A DNA stretch of 6,593 nt from Treponema sp. (GTDB lineage Bacteria > Spirochaetota > Spirochaetia > Treponematales > Breznakiellaceae), in contig JAIRRU010000195.1 in NCBI GenBank assembly GCA_031255815.1, positions 1 to 6,593 on the forward strand, written 5' to 3'. Numbering within the stretch: the first letter of the stretch is position 1; every line of letters starts with the position of its first letter. The translations under genes and the position numbers were made by a program. The notes under the pieces were generated by a model. It was not told where the DNA came from. It searched no databases and was given only the letters and a program-made list of their open reading frames with translations. Below, one piece after another: positions 1 through 6,327 of this stretch.

Positions 1-136
1 CGCCGAAGACCTTAAACAGGTCCGCCAGGTCCAGCAGCAGTTCGTCGTCGGGCATTGTTTTCCTGACCGCGGCCACCACTTCCTCGTGGATTATGTTGCA
101 ATCGAGGCTCTCAATGTCCGCCGCGCCTTTCACCAT
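1..136 (-). CDS. ArsR/SmtB-family metal-responsive repressor, N-terminal part
   Basis: Forty-five codons are visible from ATG at 136 to the window edge, so the 3' part is missing; family members are usually about 100-125 residues. The segment IIHEEVVAAVRK followed by MPDDELLLDLADLFKVFG matches the N-terminal helices that precede the winged helix-turn-helix in ArsR/SmtB repressors, where the next residues are normally a D-x-TR-x-KIL motif. Cys13, just before the IIHEEV helix, could be an N-terminal metal ligand as in CadC-type sensors, but the alpha3 and alpha5 metal sites that would name the metal are outside the window. GAGGGA at 141-146 is the ribosome binding site. A promoter and a family-type operator lie directly upstream, so autorepression relieved by metal is likely (inference). 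It follows the copper operon on the same strand but has its own promoter. It may instead control genes to the left. Confidence 0.85.
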   Translation of the reverse strand, partial: MVKGAADIESLDCNIIHEEVVAAVRKTMPDDELLLDLADLFKVFG

Positions 137-153
137 ACTGTCCCTCTAACGGT

Positions 154-167
154 TGAATAAATGCTCA
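154..167 (-). promoter_or_regulatory. ArsR/SmtB-type operator
   Basis: The minus strand reads TGAGCATTTATTCA, an imperfect inverted repeat matching the TGAnCA-n-TTCA core typical of SmtB, ZiaR and CzrA operators. It is flanked on the promoter side by an AT stretch (168-175). It lies just downstream of the -10 hexamer of the repressor gene, so bound repressor would block initiation. The match to the family motif is seen directly; the repression is inferred. Confidence 0.75.
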
Positions 168-174
168 TATATAT

Positions 175-203
175 AACTTACAGGAGATTAGGCCCCCTGT
201 CAA
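175..203 (-). promoter_or_regulatory. Promoter of the ArsR-family gene
   Basis: A perfect -35 TTGACA (198-203, complement) is followed after 17 bases by TAAGTT (175-180), a weak -10 that runs on into an AT-rich stretch. Transcription would start near 168, at the edge of the operator at 154-167, leaving a leader of about 30 bases before ATG at 136. The -35 is strong and the -10 poor, so the exact -10 could be shifted a few bases. Confidence 0.6.
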
Positions 204-224
204 GCGTTTTTTTTGAAATTTTGA

Positions 225-258
225 GGCTGTTCCGAAACTTCGGTTTTTGGAACAAGCC
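225..258. repeat. Palindromic hairpin element, intact copy
   Basis: On the plus strand GTTCCGAAAC (229-238) pairs with GTTTTTGGAAC (243-253) around a TTCG loop closed by C-G. One T is bulged and there is one G-T pair. The outer bases 225-228 pair with 254-258 with one bulged A, giving about 14 paired positions. On the plus strand a T5 tract follows at 261-265, like a rho-independent terminator, but no plus-strand gene reads into it. On the minus strand it lies about 60 bases past the lipoprotein stop and could protect the operon's 3' end. One arm recurs at 6307-6320, which suggests a dispersed palindromic repeat. Confidence 0.6.
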
Positions 259-277
259 CGTTTTTGTATCTATCCAG

Positions 278-307
278 CCGCCGGCAGGGGATAGCGGAAA
301 CCGGCGG
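278..307 (-). terminator. Possible 3' hairpin of the copper operon
   Basis: CCGCCGG (278-284) and CCGGCGG (301-307) form a perfect 7-bp GC stem with a 16-base loop, starting about 12 bases past the stop of the lipoprotein gene. No clear U-run follows on the minus strand (an A-rich stretch comes next), so this is not a standard rho-independent terminator. A competing fold pairs CTATCC (270-275) with GGATAG (289-294). It could be a 3'-end stabiliser or part of a Rho-dependent end. Confidence 0.3.
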
Positions 308-318
308 GATGAAGGGTC

Positions 319-1014
319 TCAGGTTCCGCCGCCTCCCAAATCGAAGGGCTTTAAGATCTTTTCCGCTTCCACGGGCTTTCCGTTTTCATCGTCCGCCATG
401 ACCTTGGCGTAGATCCAGCCCTCCAGCCTGTCCGGATCGAGGCCGGCTTCGATAAGCGGTTCGGGGTTGAGGATAAAAACAATGTCTTTGTCGTTGGTTG
501 CCATGTCCTTGGCCCATTCAAACAGATTGCCGCCCCCCAGGTTCACGCCGTAGTGATCCATGGCCATGTGATACCCGACGGCGCCCCGTTTCAGTTTTAC
601 TATCTGATCGTAGGAGGCAAGGGGCCCGGCTTCTCCCTGGTATTTTAGTTGTTCTGTTCCCAGTTTTGTTCCTACCGTAAGCTTGCCGTTGGAAAACGAG
701 AAATTCCCGGGGAGCCTTTCGGGTTTCAGCCCCGCGGCGGTGAAAGGGGCGGCGTCAAATTCGATCATCACGTCGTAGAGGGGGCTTTCCGCGAAATTAC
801 TGCTCCAGATAAAGCGCGCGCTGTTATCGGGGGCGGCCAGGTACCAGCCGCCGTTTTTTTCGTCCGGCCCGAGCTGCCGGGGGATCTGTTCCAGAAGTTT
901 TTCAAACGATTTCACCGATCCCCTTCCCACCACGTCGAGTTTTTCGCAGGAAAGAACAGTAAAAAGGAGCAGGGCGAAAAGGCCGCTTCCCGTAATTTTT
1001 GCCGCTGTTTTCAT
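319..1014 (-). CDS. Putative lipoprotein of the copper operon, unknown function
   Basis: I do not recognise this 231-residue protein. Residues 1-22 form a signal peptide (Lys at 2 and 6, then hydrophobic [11 protein letters not shown]) ending at VLS-C23. This is a lipobox with Leu at -2, unusual for Escherichia coli but closer to what spirochaetes tolerate, so anchoring on the outer face of a membrane is likely. The rest is soluble. Two short segments resemble each other, [12 protein letters not shown] (90-101) and [12 protein letters not shown] (186-197), suggesting a duplicated unit. YHMAMDH (148-154) clusters two Met and two His and could bind copper (inference). The ATG overlaps the copA stop as ATGA (1011-1014), with AGGTG just upstream inside copA, so translation is coupled to copA and a role in copper export or sensing at the cell surface is plausible. 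It is the last gene of the operon. Confidence 0.8.
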   Translation of the reverse strand: MKTAAKITGSGLFALLLFTVLSCEKLDVVGRGSVKSFEKLLEQIPRQLGPDEKNGGWYLAAPDNSARFIWSSNFAESPLYDVMIEFDAAPFTAAGLKPERLPGNFSFSNGKLTVGTKLGTEQLKYQGEAGPLASYDQIVKLKRGAVGYHMAMDHYGVNLGGGNLFEWAKDMATNDKDIVFILNPEPLIEAGLDPDRLEGWIYAKVMADDENGKPVEAEKILKPFDLGGGGT

Positions 1015-3419
1015 TTTTCACCTGCCCGGACAGCTTTAAAGCGTTTGAGCCTGAGGGCGTTTGTCAGCACCGATACGGAGCTCATGCTCATGGCGGCGGC
1101 GGCGAATATGGGGTTGAGGAGAGGCCCCCCGAAGAGGTAGAGCGCGCCGGCGGCCACGGGGATGCCCAGGGTATTGTAGCCGAAGGCCCAAAACAGGTTT
1201 TGTTTGATAGTGCGGATAGTCCGCTTGCTTAGATTTATGGCGGTGGGAACATCCAGGAGATCGGATCGCATCAGCACGATATCGGCGGACTCCATAGCCA
1301 CATCCGTACCGCTCCCGATGGCGATGCCGATGTCCGCCTGGGCCAATGCCGGGGCGTCGTTTATGCCGTCACCTATCATCGCAACGTAGTTGCGGCGTTC
1401 CGGGCGGGAGCCCGCGCGTTTGCCCCCGCGTGTTTCGCCCTGCAGTTTTTTTATTTCCTCCGCTTTATCCTGGGGCAAAACCTCTGAAAGCACCCGGCCG
1501 ATCCCCGCCTGCCTGGCAATGGCAGCGGCGGTTTTTTTATTATCCCCGGTGATCATGACAACCTCGATTCCCATTCTATGGAGTTCCTCAACAGCCTCCC
1601 TGCTGCTTTTTTTAAGCACATCCGCTACCGCCACAATTCCTGCGGGCCTGCCGTCCAGGGCGACGAACATGGGGGTTTTCCCTTCCCCGGCAAGCCGGTC
1701 GCTTTCGGCTTCCAGCCCCGCCAGGGGGATACCCCGCTCCTCCATAAGTTTCCTGTTTCCGGCTAAAACATGGGAGAGACGCCCTGTTCCGGCTTCAGAA
1801 TCCCCCCGCGAACCCGGCGTCTTGCCAGCGGCCCGGTCAATTTCCACTTCTATGCCGCGGCCCGTTATGGCCTTGAAACTGACAATGCTGAAGGTCTCAA
1901 GACCCCTGTCCCGCGCCCCCTGGACAATCGCCTGTCCCAGAGGGTGCTCGGATCCTTTTTCCGCGGAGGCGGTGATTTGCAGGAGCGTTTCTTCGGAGGC
2001 CCCTTCCCCTATGGCTATTATATCGGTAACTTCGGGTTTCCCTTCCGTGAGGGTTCCTGTTTTGTCAAAGACGATGGTACTTATCTTGTGGGTGGTCTCA
2101 AGGGCCTGCCCGCCCTTAATCAGGATGCCGTTTTCCGCGCCTTTCCCGGTGCCTACCATGATCGCGGTGGGGGTGGCAAGGCCCAGGGCGCAGGGGCAGG
2201 CGATGACCAGCACGGAGATAAAGATGGTAAGGGAGAATTCCAGCGCCGATTTGCCCGGCGGAAGGCTCGCCAGGCCGGCGGAAGCCGTTACAAACCACGC
2301 CAGGCCCGCGGCAAGGGCAATAGCGCAGACAGCGGGAACGAAGTAGCCGGACACGATGTCGGCCATTTGGGCGATTGGCGCCTTGGAACCCTGGGCGTCC
2401 TCTACCAGTTTTATAATCCGGGCCAGCGCAGTATCGCTGCCGACTTTCTCCGCCTTAAAGCGGATAAGGCCGTTCGCGTTAATGGTGGCCCCGTAGACCG
2501 GATCGCCGGGCTTCTTGTCCACGGGCATACTCTCCCCGGTAAGCATGGATTCGTCGATTGCGCTCCGGCCCTCGGTAACCCTGCCGTCCACAGGGATCTT
2601 GGCGCCGGGCCTGACCAGGACAATGTCCCCGGGGATTACCTCGTCAATGGGGATTTCCTTTTCCACGGTTTCGCCTGAAGCGCCGGTTCCGATGACGATA
2701 GCCGTCTTGGGGGCCAGGCCCATAAGTTTTTTGATAGCCTCGCTGGTGCGGCCCTTTGATACCGCCTCCAGAGTTTTCCCCAGCAGGATAAGCGCGATAA
2801 TGACCCCGGCGGTTTCAAAGTAGAGCGCTTCCACCGCGCTAAAATTACCCGAGGCGATCTGCTGCAGGTTGTAGAGGCTGTAGATTAGCGCGGAGCTGGT
2901 TCCGACGGCGATAAGGGAATCCATGTTCGGGCTCCGGCGGAGGAGGTTTTTGAAACCTTCCGTATAAAACCTGTTGCCCGCTATGACAATGGGGATAACC
3001 AGAACCAGTTCCGCCAGACCGTAGACCAGGGGGAAATTCATGGGGGCCAGGGCTTTGGGGAAGGGGAGGGTAAACAGCCTGATCATGGGAGCCATGGCGA
3101 TGTAGAGCAGGGGAAGGGCAAAGGACACGGCCACGATAAATTTGCTGCGGAGGGTTTTGATTTCTTTTTCTTTCCGCCGCCTGTCCTCGTCCGCCGCCCT
3201 GTCCTTTGAAATCTCCAGAGCCTGGTAGCCTGCCTTTTCTATCGCTTCCCTTATGGCCGATACTCTTACTACCGCGGAATTGTAGACCACCGTTGCCTTT
3301 TCCGTGGCCAGGTTTACCGCGGCGCTTTCCACCCCCTCCAGCCTGGCGATAGCCTTTTCCACCCGGGCCGCGCAGGCCGCGCAGGTCATCCCGCCGACCC
3401 TTACTGTTTCGCTTTGCAT
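1011..3419 (-). CDS. copA: Cu(I)-exporting P1B-1-type ATPase CopA
   Basis: This 802-residue ATPase moves Cu(I) out of the cytoplasm using ATP. In order it shows one N-terminal HMA domain (1-70) with GMTCAAC (10-16), membrane helices from about 92, the actuator motif TGES (294-297), the transport motif CPC (408-410), the phosphorylation motif DKTGT (452-456), the nucleotide-domain HP (492-493) and GDGINDAP (683-690). The last helices carry the copper signature: YN (748-749) and MSS with Asn (779-787). Together these define subtype 1B-1, not a Zn/Cd pump. The start is set at ATG 3419 because AAGGAG (3429-3434) lies 9 bases upstream; the frame stays open to 3680, but that extension runs over the DUF2318 gene and is unlike any HMA protein. 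Two insertions are unusual: about 20 residues in the N-domain (528-550) and about 12 Arg/Gly-rich residues before GDGIND (662-676). It lies 35 bases after the DUF2318 gene and overlaps the lipoprotein gene by ATGA. Confidence 0.97.
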   Translation of the reverse strand: MQSETVRVGGMTCAACAARVEKAIARLEGVESAAVNLATEKATVVYNSAVVRVSAIREAIEKAGYQALEISKDRAADEDRRRKEKEIKTLRSKFIVAVSFALPLLYIAMAPMIRLFTLPFPKALAPMNFPLVYGLAELVLVIPIVIAGNRFYTEGFKNLLRRSPNMDSLIAVGTSSALIYSLYNLQQIASGNFSAVEALYFETAGVIIALILLGKTLEAVSKGRTSEAIKKLMGLAPKTAIVIGTGASGETVEKEIPIDEVIPGDIVLVRPGAKIPVDGRVTEGRSAIDESMLTGESMPVDKKPGDPVYGATINANGLIRFKAEKVGSDTALARIIKLVEDAQGSKAPIAQMADIVSGYFVPAVCAIALAAGLAWFVTASAGLASLPPGKSALEFSLTIFISVLVIACPCALGLATPTAIMVGTGKGAENGILIKGGQALETTHKISTIVFDKTGTLTEGKPEVTDIIAIGEGASEETLLQITASAEKGSEHPLGQAIVQGARDRGLETFSIVSFKAITGRGIEVEIDRAAGKTPGSRGDSEAGTGRLSHVLAGNRKLMEERGIPLAGLEAESDRLAGEGKTPMFVALDGRPAGIVAVADVLKKSSREAVEELHRMGIEVVMITGDNKKTAAAIARQAGIGRVLSEVLPQDKAEEIKKLQGETRGGKRAGSRPERRNYVAMIGDGINDAPALAQADIGIAIGSGTDVAMESADIVLMRSDLLDVPTAINLSKRTIRTIKQNLFWAFGYNTLGIPVAAGALYLFGGPLLNPIFAAAAMSMSSVSVLTNALRLKRFKAVRAGEK

Positions 3420-3428
3420 ATCTGTACA

Positions 3429-3434
3429 CTCCTT
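3429..3434 (-). promoter_or_regulatory. copA ribosome binding site
   Basis: AAGGAG on the minus strand lies 9 bases before ATG 3419 in the 35-base gap after the DUF2318 stop. It decides between this start and the in-frame upstream start at 3680, which would be buried in the preceding gene. Confidence 0.75.
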
Positions 3435-3454
3435 ACGCCGAGTCTGCCCGTCAT

Positions 3455-3928
3455 TTAGCCGCGGCGCCACCGGGCAAAGATAACTTTGGCCTCCCTCAGA
3501 AAATCTTTTGAAATAGTGATGCTCGTATCCGTTACCTTTTTGTCGGCCGGGAAAATCGGAACCGGATTGCAGCCCCCGGAGCGCGTCCCCACCTGGCTCA
3601 TGCGGAAACGGTTGCCGCAGTTCTGGCAGACCAGCACCGTCCCCTGTTGCTTGTAAAACCCCCGGCCCGAGCTGTAACACACCTGGCAGGTATTAAACGC
3701 CGTGCGGATGCTTCCGTCCGGCGCCTTTACCGCCAGCACCTCGAGCCGGGTTCCCCCGATGTCAACCGGATAGAAAACCGCGTTTTCCGAAATTTCCGCG
3801 ACCGGGATCACCAGATCCCGGTCGGAGATCGCGGGCTTAACCACATTCTGCTGCCCGAAGACTGCCGAACCCATAAGGGCCATGAAAGCCGGCAGCATTA
3901 AAACCCGTCCCTTAAAACAGCTTTTCAT
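3455..3928 (-). CDS. Exported DUF2318 cysteine-rich metal-binding protein
   Basis: A protein of 157 residues belonging to DUF2318 (annotated as Fe-S-containing or membrane-associated metal-binding; biochemical role unsettled). Residues 1-25 form a signal peptide with a likely cleavage near AVFG-QQ and no lipobox. The domain core follows: [38 protein letters not shown], then two CxxC pairs (C81/C84 and C91/C94) and GGCNP (C110). The two pairs and the single Cys are the expected metal ligands. Family members are often fused to membrane domains in FTR1-type iron systems or linked to them; here the protein is a free-standing exported form between two copper proteins, so copper binding or relay is more likely than iron uptake (inference). 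ATG 3928 is preferred over ATG 3934 because GGGGAGGT (3935-3942) nearly abuts the latter and is well spaced for the former. The gap to the upstream fusion gene is 104 bases and holds a stem-loop. Confidence 0.85.
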   Translation of the reverse strand: MKSCFKGRVLMLPAFMALMGSAVFGQQNVVKPAISDRDLVIPVAEISENAVFYPVDIGGTRLEVLAVKAPDGSIRTAFNTCQVCYSSGRGFYKQQGTVLVCQNCGNRFRMSQVGTRSGGCNPVPIFPADKKVTDTSITISKDFLREAKVIFARWRRG

Positions 3929-3934
3929 TTTCAT

Positions 3935-3942
3935 ACCTCCCC
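3935..3942 (-). promoter_or_regulatory. Ribosome binding site of the DUF2318 gene
   Basis: GGGGAGGT on the minus strand sits directly against the in-frame ATG at 3934 but leaves 6-7 bases before ATG 3928. That spacing favours 3928 as the real start. Confidence 0.65.
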
Positions 3943-3974
3943 TTGGAAAAATCCTCGCGGCCCTGCACGAATCA

Positions 3975-4000
3975 GCAAGCCCGTTTCCGCGCGGGCCTGC
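3975..4000 (-). other. Intergenic stem-loop inside the copper operon
   Basis: GCAAGCCCG (3975-3983) faces CGGGCCTGC (3992-4000) across an 8-base loop: eight pairs with one A-C mismatch. It lies in the 104-base spacer between the fusion gene and the DUF2318 gene. No U-run follows directly in the direction of transcription, so it is not an ordinary terminator. An mRNA processing or stability element that sets different levels for the genes on either side is possible (inference). Confidence 0.35.
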
Positions 4001-4032
4001 CCGGCGCTTAGCCCCTTATCCATGCTTTTAAC

Positions 4033-5958
4033 CTAATAAAGGTACTGCCCCGCGCCCTGTGCTGCCGCTTCAGCCGCCTCAAAATAAGGGCCGGGGTAGA
4101 TCAGTGTTTCATACGCCGAAACCTCCGCCTTTAGCGCATCGATATCAACGTTGTTAAGATCCTCAGTAACTTTCACGTAACCGTAAAATACGCTGTCGTC
4201 GGTAGAAAAAGTAAAGTCCTCCAGGGGTGTAAAGCGGAGGGTATTGTCCCCCTGTTCTATATCCAGCCGGGCGCGCCAGGCGGGGAAGATGAGGCGGCTG
4301 TTTCCCGGATCGGGAGAATCGTTGTTGATGATCCACTCCGCCGGAACCCCGCGCCGCATTACCAGGATTGCCGGGTCGATGCCCTCATCCTTGAGCGCTG
4401 TCCTTGCCGTCTGCCGCGATCCGTCCTCCGCAAGCTCCGCCAGAACGATCCGATCCGTAGGGATCGCCGCGCCCGCCGGGGAAGGCTTGTGAGCGCCCCC
4501 TCCGGTACCCGTCAGGCTTTGCCCTTCCTCCACCACCGTAATGGAACTGCGAATCATCCCCATCCAGCAGGAATAGAGGAATCTGCCCGTCTTTGCCGGG
4601 GTAAACTCGATCAGGTTTTCCCCCGGATTGAAGCGGTACTCGATGCCGTATTCCCGAATGATCATCCGGTTGTTACAGCCGTTAATGCTCCCGGCGGGGG
4701 CGTCTATAGTCCACTTTACCGGGATACCCTGCCGCACCGTAATAGCGGGGTAAAAGCCCCCGCCCAAGGTGGAGCTGACTATCTGTACGCCGTTTTCGAT
4801 ACGGAGCGGGGTTTCCGCCCCTGCCGCGGGAAGCCCGGCCCCCTTCCGGCCCGCCCTTGCGGCAACGGAGCTTAGCGCGCTCACAGCCCCGCCGGAAAAA
4901 TCGGGGCTGAAGCCTGAAAGGCTGAAACCGTAGCTGAACATGGTCATGCCCGTCACGGTAATGAGAATCGCGCCGCCCCGCGTTACCCGGCGCCTGAAGG
5001 CGGGGCTCCCGGCCGTATTGCCCAGCAGGGAAGCCAGGGCCCCGATACCGAACATCAGGGGAACCGTCCCCATGCAGAAGAGGAAGAGAGAGATTCCCCC
5101 GGCAAGGGGGTTTCCCGTGGACAGGGCGTAAAGCTGCATGGCCTGCAGGGGGCCGCAGGGCATAAGCCCGTTCAGGAGGCCGATGAACAGGGGGTTTCTT
5201 CCCGGCCTTTGCCCGCCGGTTTTCCGGGTAAAAATTCCTGGAAGCGCCGGGCTAAGGCGGCGCAGGAAGGGGAAAAACCCGAGCATATTGATCCCCATGA
5301 TTACCATGAAGAACCCGGCGGCAAGCTGGACCAGGCCCTGAAAGCGCCCGGATACGGTAAGCGCCGATCCCAGCGCCCCGGCAAGGGCCCCCGCGGCGGT
5401 ATAGGAAAGCGCCCGTCCGGCGTTGTAAAGAAGGGCGGGAAACAGGGCTTCCCGCCTCTTGCCCGGCGGGGGCAGCGCCGCTTCCCCCGGAAGGGCGGGC
5501 GGGGCGATGCACTGGGAAAGGTTGATCCCCCCGCACATGGCCGCGCAGTGAGCCGAAGCGGCCAGGCCGATAACGAACAGCATGCCGTATCCCATTCCCG
5601 CTTCCGCCAGGGGGAAGGCCGAACTGAGGGCGTTAAGCCCCAGCGCCCGCCCGAGCAGGTAGAGGGCAAGGATAATCACCAGGGTTCCGGTAATTTCCGG
5701 AAGCCTGCCGGCGCTTGAGGGCCGGCCGCCCTTGCCGTCCAGAACCTGGTAATCCAGCGCTTCTATGGCCGCCTTGATCTCGTTCAGGCTAATCACCGAG
5801 GCGTCCCAGCTAAGGCTGGCCATCCCGGTATTGAAATTCACCGTTGCGCCCTCAACGCCTGCGGTGCTTTTCAGCTTTTCTTCGATCCGGTTCCGGCAGT
5901 TTACACAGCTCATACCGCCAATCCGGAGCGTCCCCGATTTCAAATCCGGCTTTACCAT
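4033..5958 (-). CDS. HMA - TauE/SafE-like membrane domain - tandem cupredoxin fusion
   Basis: A 641-residue multidomain membrane protein and first gene of the copper operon. Residues 9-73 are a CopZ/MerP-like HMA domain with GGMSCVNC (Cys18, Cys21). Helices from about 89 to 348 form a seven-helix TauE/SafE-like domain of the DsbD_2 type, with SAHCAAMCGG (Cys138, Cys142), MPCGPL (266-271) and FCMG (294-297). These intramembrane Cys and Met residues are family-typical and suit metal or thiol chemistry. A linker leads to cupredoxin-like domain 1 (403-478) with GCNNR (Cys428) and YSCWMGM (Cys464, Met466, Met468), likely copper ligands. Domain 2 (528-600) repeats the same fold pattern but has lost these residues. 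The probable role is binding copper and moving it to or across the membrane ahead of CopA; the true substrate is not known for this family. ATG 5958 follows AGGAGG by 8 bases; an in-frame TTG at 5979 would overlap that site and is rejected. Confidence 0.88.
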   Translation of the reverse strand: MVKPDLKSGTLRIGGMSCVNCRNRIEEKLKSTAGVEGATVNFNTGMASLSWDASVISLNEIKAAIEALDYQVLDGKGGRPSSAGRLPEITGTLVIILALYLLGRALGLNALSSAFPLAEAGMGYGMLFVIGLAASAHCAAMCGGINLSQCIAPPALPGEAALPPPGKRREALFPALLYNAGRALSYTAAGALAGALGSALTVSGRFQGLVQLAAGFFMVIMGINMLGFFPFLRRLSPALPGIFTRKTGGQRPGRNPLFIGLLNGLMPCGPLQAMQLYALSTGNPLAGGISLFLFCMGTVPLMFGIGALASLLGNTAGSPAFRRRVTRGGAILITVTGMTMFSYGFSLSGFSPDFSGGAVSALSSVAARAGRKGAGLPAAGAETPLRIENGVQIVSSTLGGGFYPAITVRQGIPVKWTIDAPAGSINGCNNRMIIREYGIEYRFNPGENLIEFTPAKTGRFLYSCWMGMIRSSITVVEEGQSLTGTGGGAHKPSPAGAAIPTDRIVLAELAEDGSRQTARTALKDEGIDPAILVMRRGVPAEWIINNDSPDPGNSRLIFPAWRARLDIEQGDNTLRFTPLEDFTFSTDDSVFYGYVKVTEDLNNVDIDALKAEVSAYETLIYPGPYFEAAEAAAQGAGQYLY

Positions 5959-5966
5959 GAAAACTC

Positions 5967-5972
5967 CCTCCT
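5967..5972 (-). promoter_or_regulatory. Ribosome binding site of the fusion gene
   Basis: AGGAGG inside GAGGAGGGA (5965-5973) is a near-perfect Shine-Dalgarno sequence 8 bases before ATG 5958. It fixes the start there and rules out the in-frame TTG at 5979, whose first codons encode this site. Confidence 0.85.
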
Positions 5973-5996
5973 CGGGCAATCCAAAAGGAACAGGTA

Positions 5997-6025
5997 ATAT
6001 TAACTAAACCGATGGACTTTGTAAA
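5997..6025 (-). promoter_or_regulatory. Candidate promoter of the copper operon
   Basis: On the minus strand TTTACA (6020-6025) and TAATAT (5997-6002) are separated by 17 bases, giving a start near 5990 and a leader of about 32 bases to ATG 5958. The -35 differs from consensus at one position, the -10 at two. An imperfect palindrome (5992-6005, 6 of 7 pairs, core TAATATTA) covers the -10 and could be an operator. No CopY box (TACAnnTGTA), CueR-type long-spacer promoter or SmtB-type site was seen here. Confidence 0.5.
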
Positions 6026-6075
6026 GATTAGGATGACGGATTGGGATGAAGGCAGGCAGCGGTTTTGCATTTACC

Positions 6076-6095
6076 GCGAACGGACACGAACGGAA
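6076..6095 (+). repeat. Two tandem 10-bp units, family 1
   Basis: GCGAACGGAC and ACGAACGGAA sit in tandem (8 of 10 bases identical), preceded by TTTACC. The skeleton NCGAA plus a GC-rich pentamer is shared with the cluster at 6158-6207. Confidence 0.6.
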
Positions 6096-6157
6096 CAGTT
6101 CCTTGTTTACGCTAAAATTCAAGATAAGAGCAATAACCGGGAACAAGAATTTAAACC

Positions 6158-6207
6158 ACGAAGGCGCACAAAGGCGCACGAAGGCGTACCAGGACGCGCC
6201 AAGACGC
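6158..6207 (+). repeat. Five tandem 10-bp units, family 2
   Basis: Five consecutive units read ACGAAGGCGC, ACAAAGGCGC, ACGAAGGCGT, ACCAGGACGC and GCCAAGACGC. The first three are nearly identical and the last two decay. They are preceded by TTTAAACC, much as family 1 is by TTTACC. Such 'AACCACGAAG'-type arrays recur between genes in various bacteria; their function is not known to me. Confidence 0.75.
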
Positions 6208-6306
6208 ACTGCGGATCGCCGGAACACGGGGGGATGAATAAGCGATCCCTGTCCCGCCCTTTGCGCGCCTTCTTTGAGTTCGGGTAAATTTTTTGAATTC
6301 ATATAA

Positions 6307-6327
6307 GCTTGTTCCAAAACCCGGTTG
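6307..6327. repeat. Half of the palindromic element, second copy
   Basis: GCTTGTTCCAAAA (6307-6319) matches 12-13 consecutive bases of the minus strand at about 245-257, part of the intact hairpin at 225-258. After the loop region CCCGGTT the expected returning arm (a GGTTTTGGAAC-like sequence) is absent; from 6328 the sequence turns into GTGTGG and the structured region. This looks like an interrupted or truncated copy. Confidence 0.5.

Larger units (their letters stand above)
6026..6327. other. Intergenic stretch rich in short repeats, no gene seen
   Basis: Short open frames exist on both strands, but none has a good ribosome binding site together with recognisable protein features, and they run through tandem repeats. 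The stretch holds two 10-bp repeat clusters and half of a palindromic element, listed separately. Confidence 0.6.

Noticed and set aside
161..412. Plus-strand frame of 83 codons across the left intergenic region
   Set aside because: It spans the operator, promoter and hairpin and ends inside the lipoprotein gene on the other strand; no coding features.
1390..2678. Long plus-strand open frames opposite copA
   Set aside because: They are antisense shadows in GC-rich coding DNA, with low-complexity Pro/Ser/Arg/Gly-rich translations and no family features, while the minus strand encodes an intact ATPase.
3423..3428. TGTACA before copA as a possible CopY box
   Set aside because: The CopY box needs TACAnnTGTA; only a 6-base palindrome is present and it lies between the ribosome binding site and ATG.
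3420..3680. In-frame upstream extension of copA to a start at 3680
   Set aside because: It overlaps the DUF2318 gene in another frame, its residues resemble no HMA or ATPase sequence, and ATG 3419 has its own AAGGAG site directly before a typical HMA N-terminus.
5209..5718. Plus-strand open frame opposite the fusion gene
   Set aside because: Its translation is Gly/Arg/Pro-rich without recognisable domains; the opposite strand encodes the conserved TauE/SafE-like helices.
6158..6207. 10-bp repeats as a CRISPR array
   Set aside because: Units are directly adjacent and only 10 bases long, with no unique spacers and no cas genes.
6000..6317. Short open frames on both strands in the right intergenic region
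   Set aside because: They read through the 10-bp repeats, lack convincing ribosome binding sites and show no signal peptide, helix pattern or known motif.
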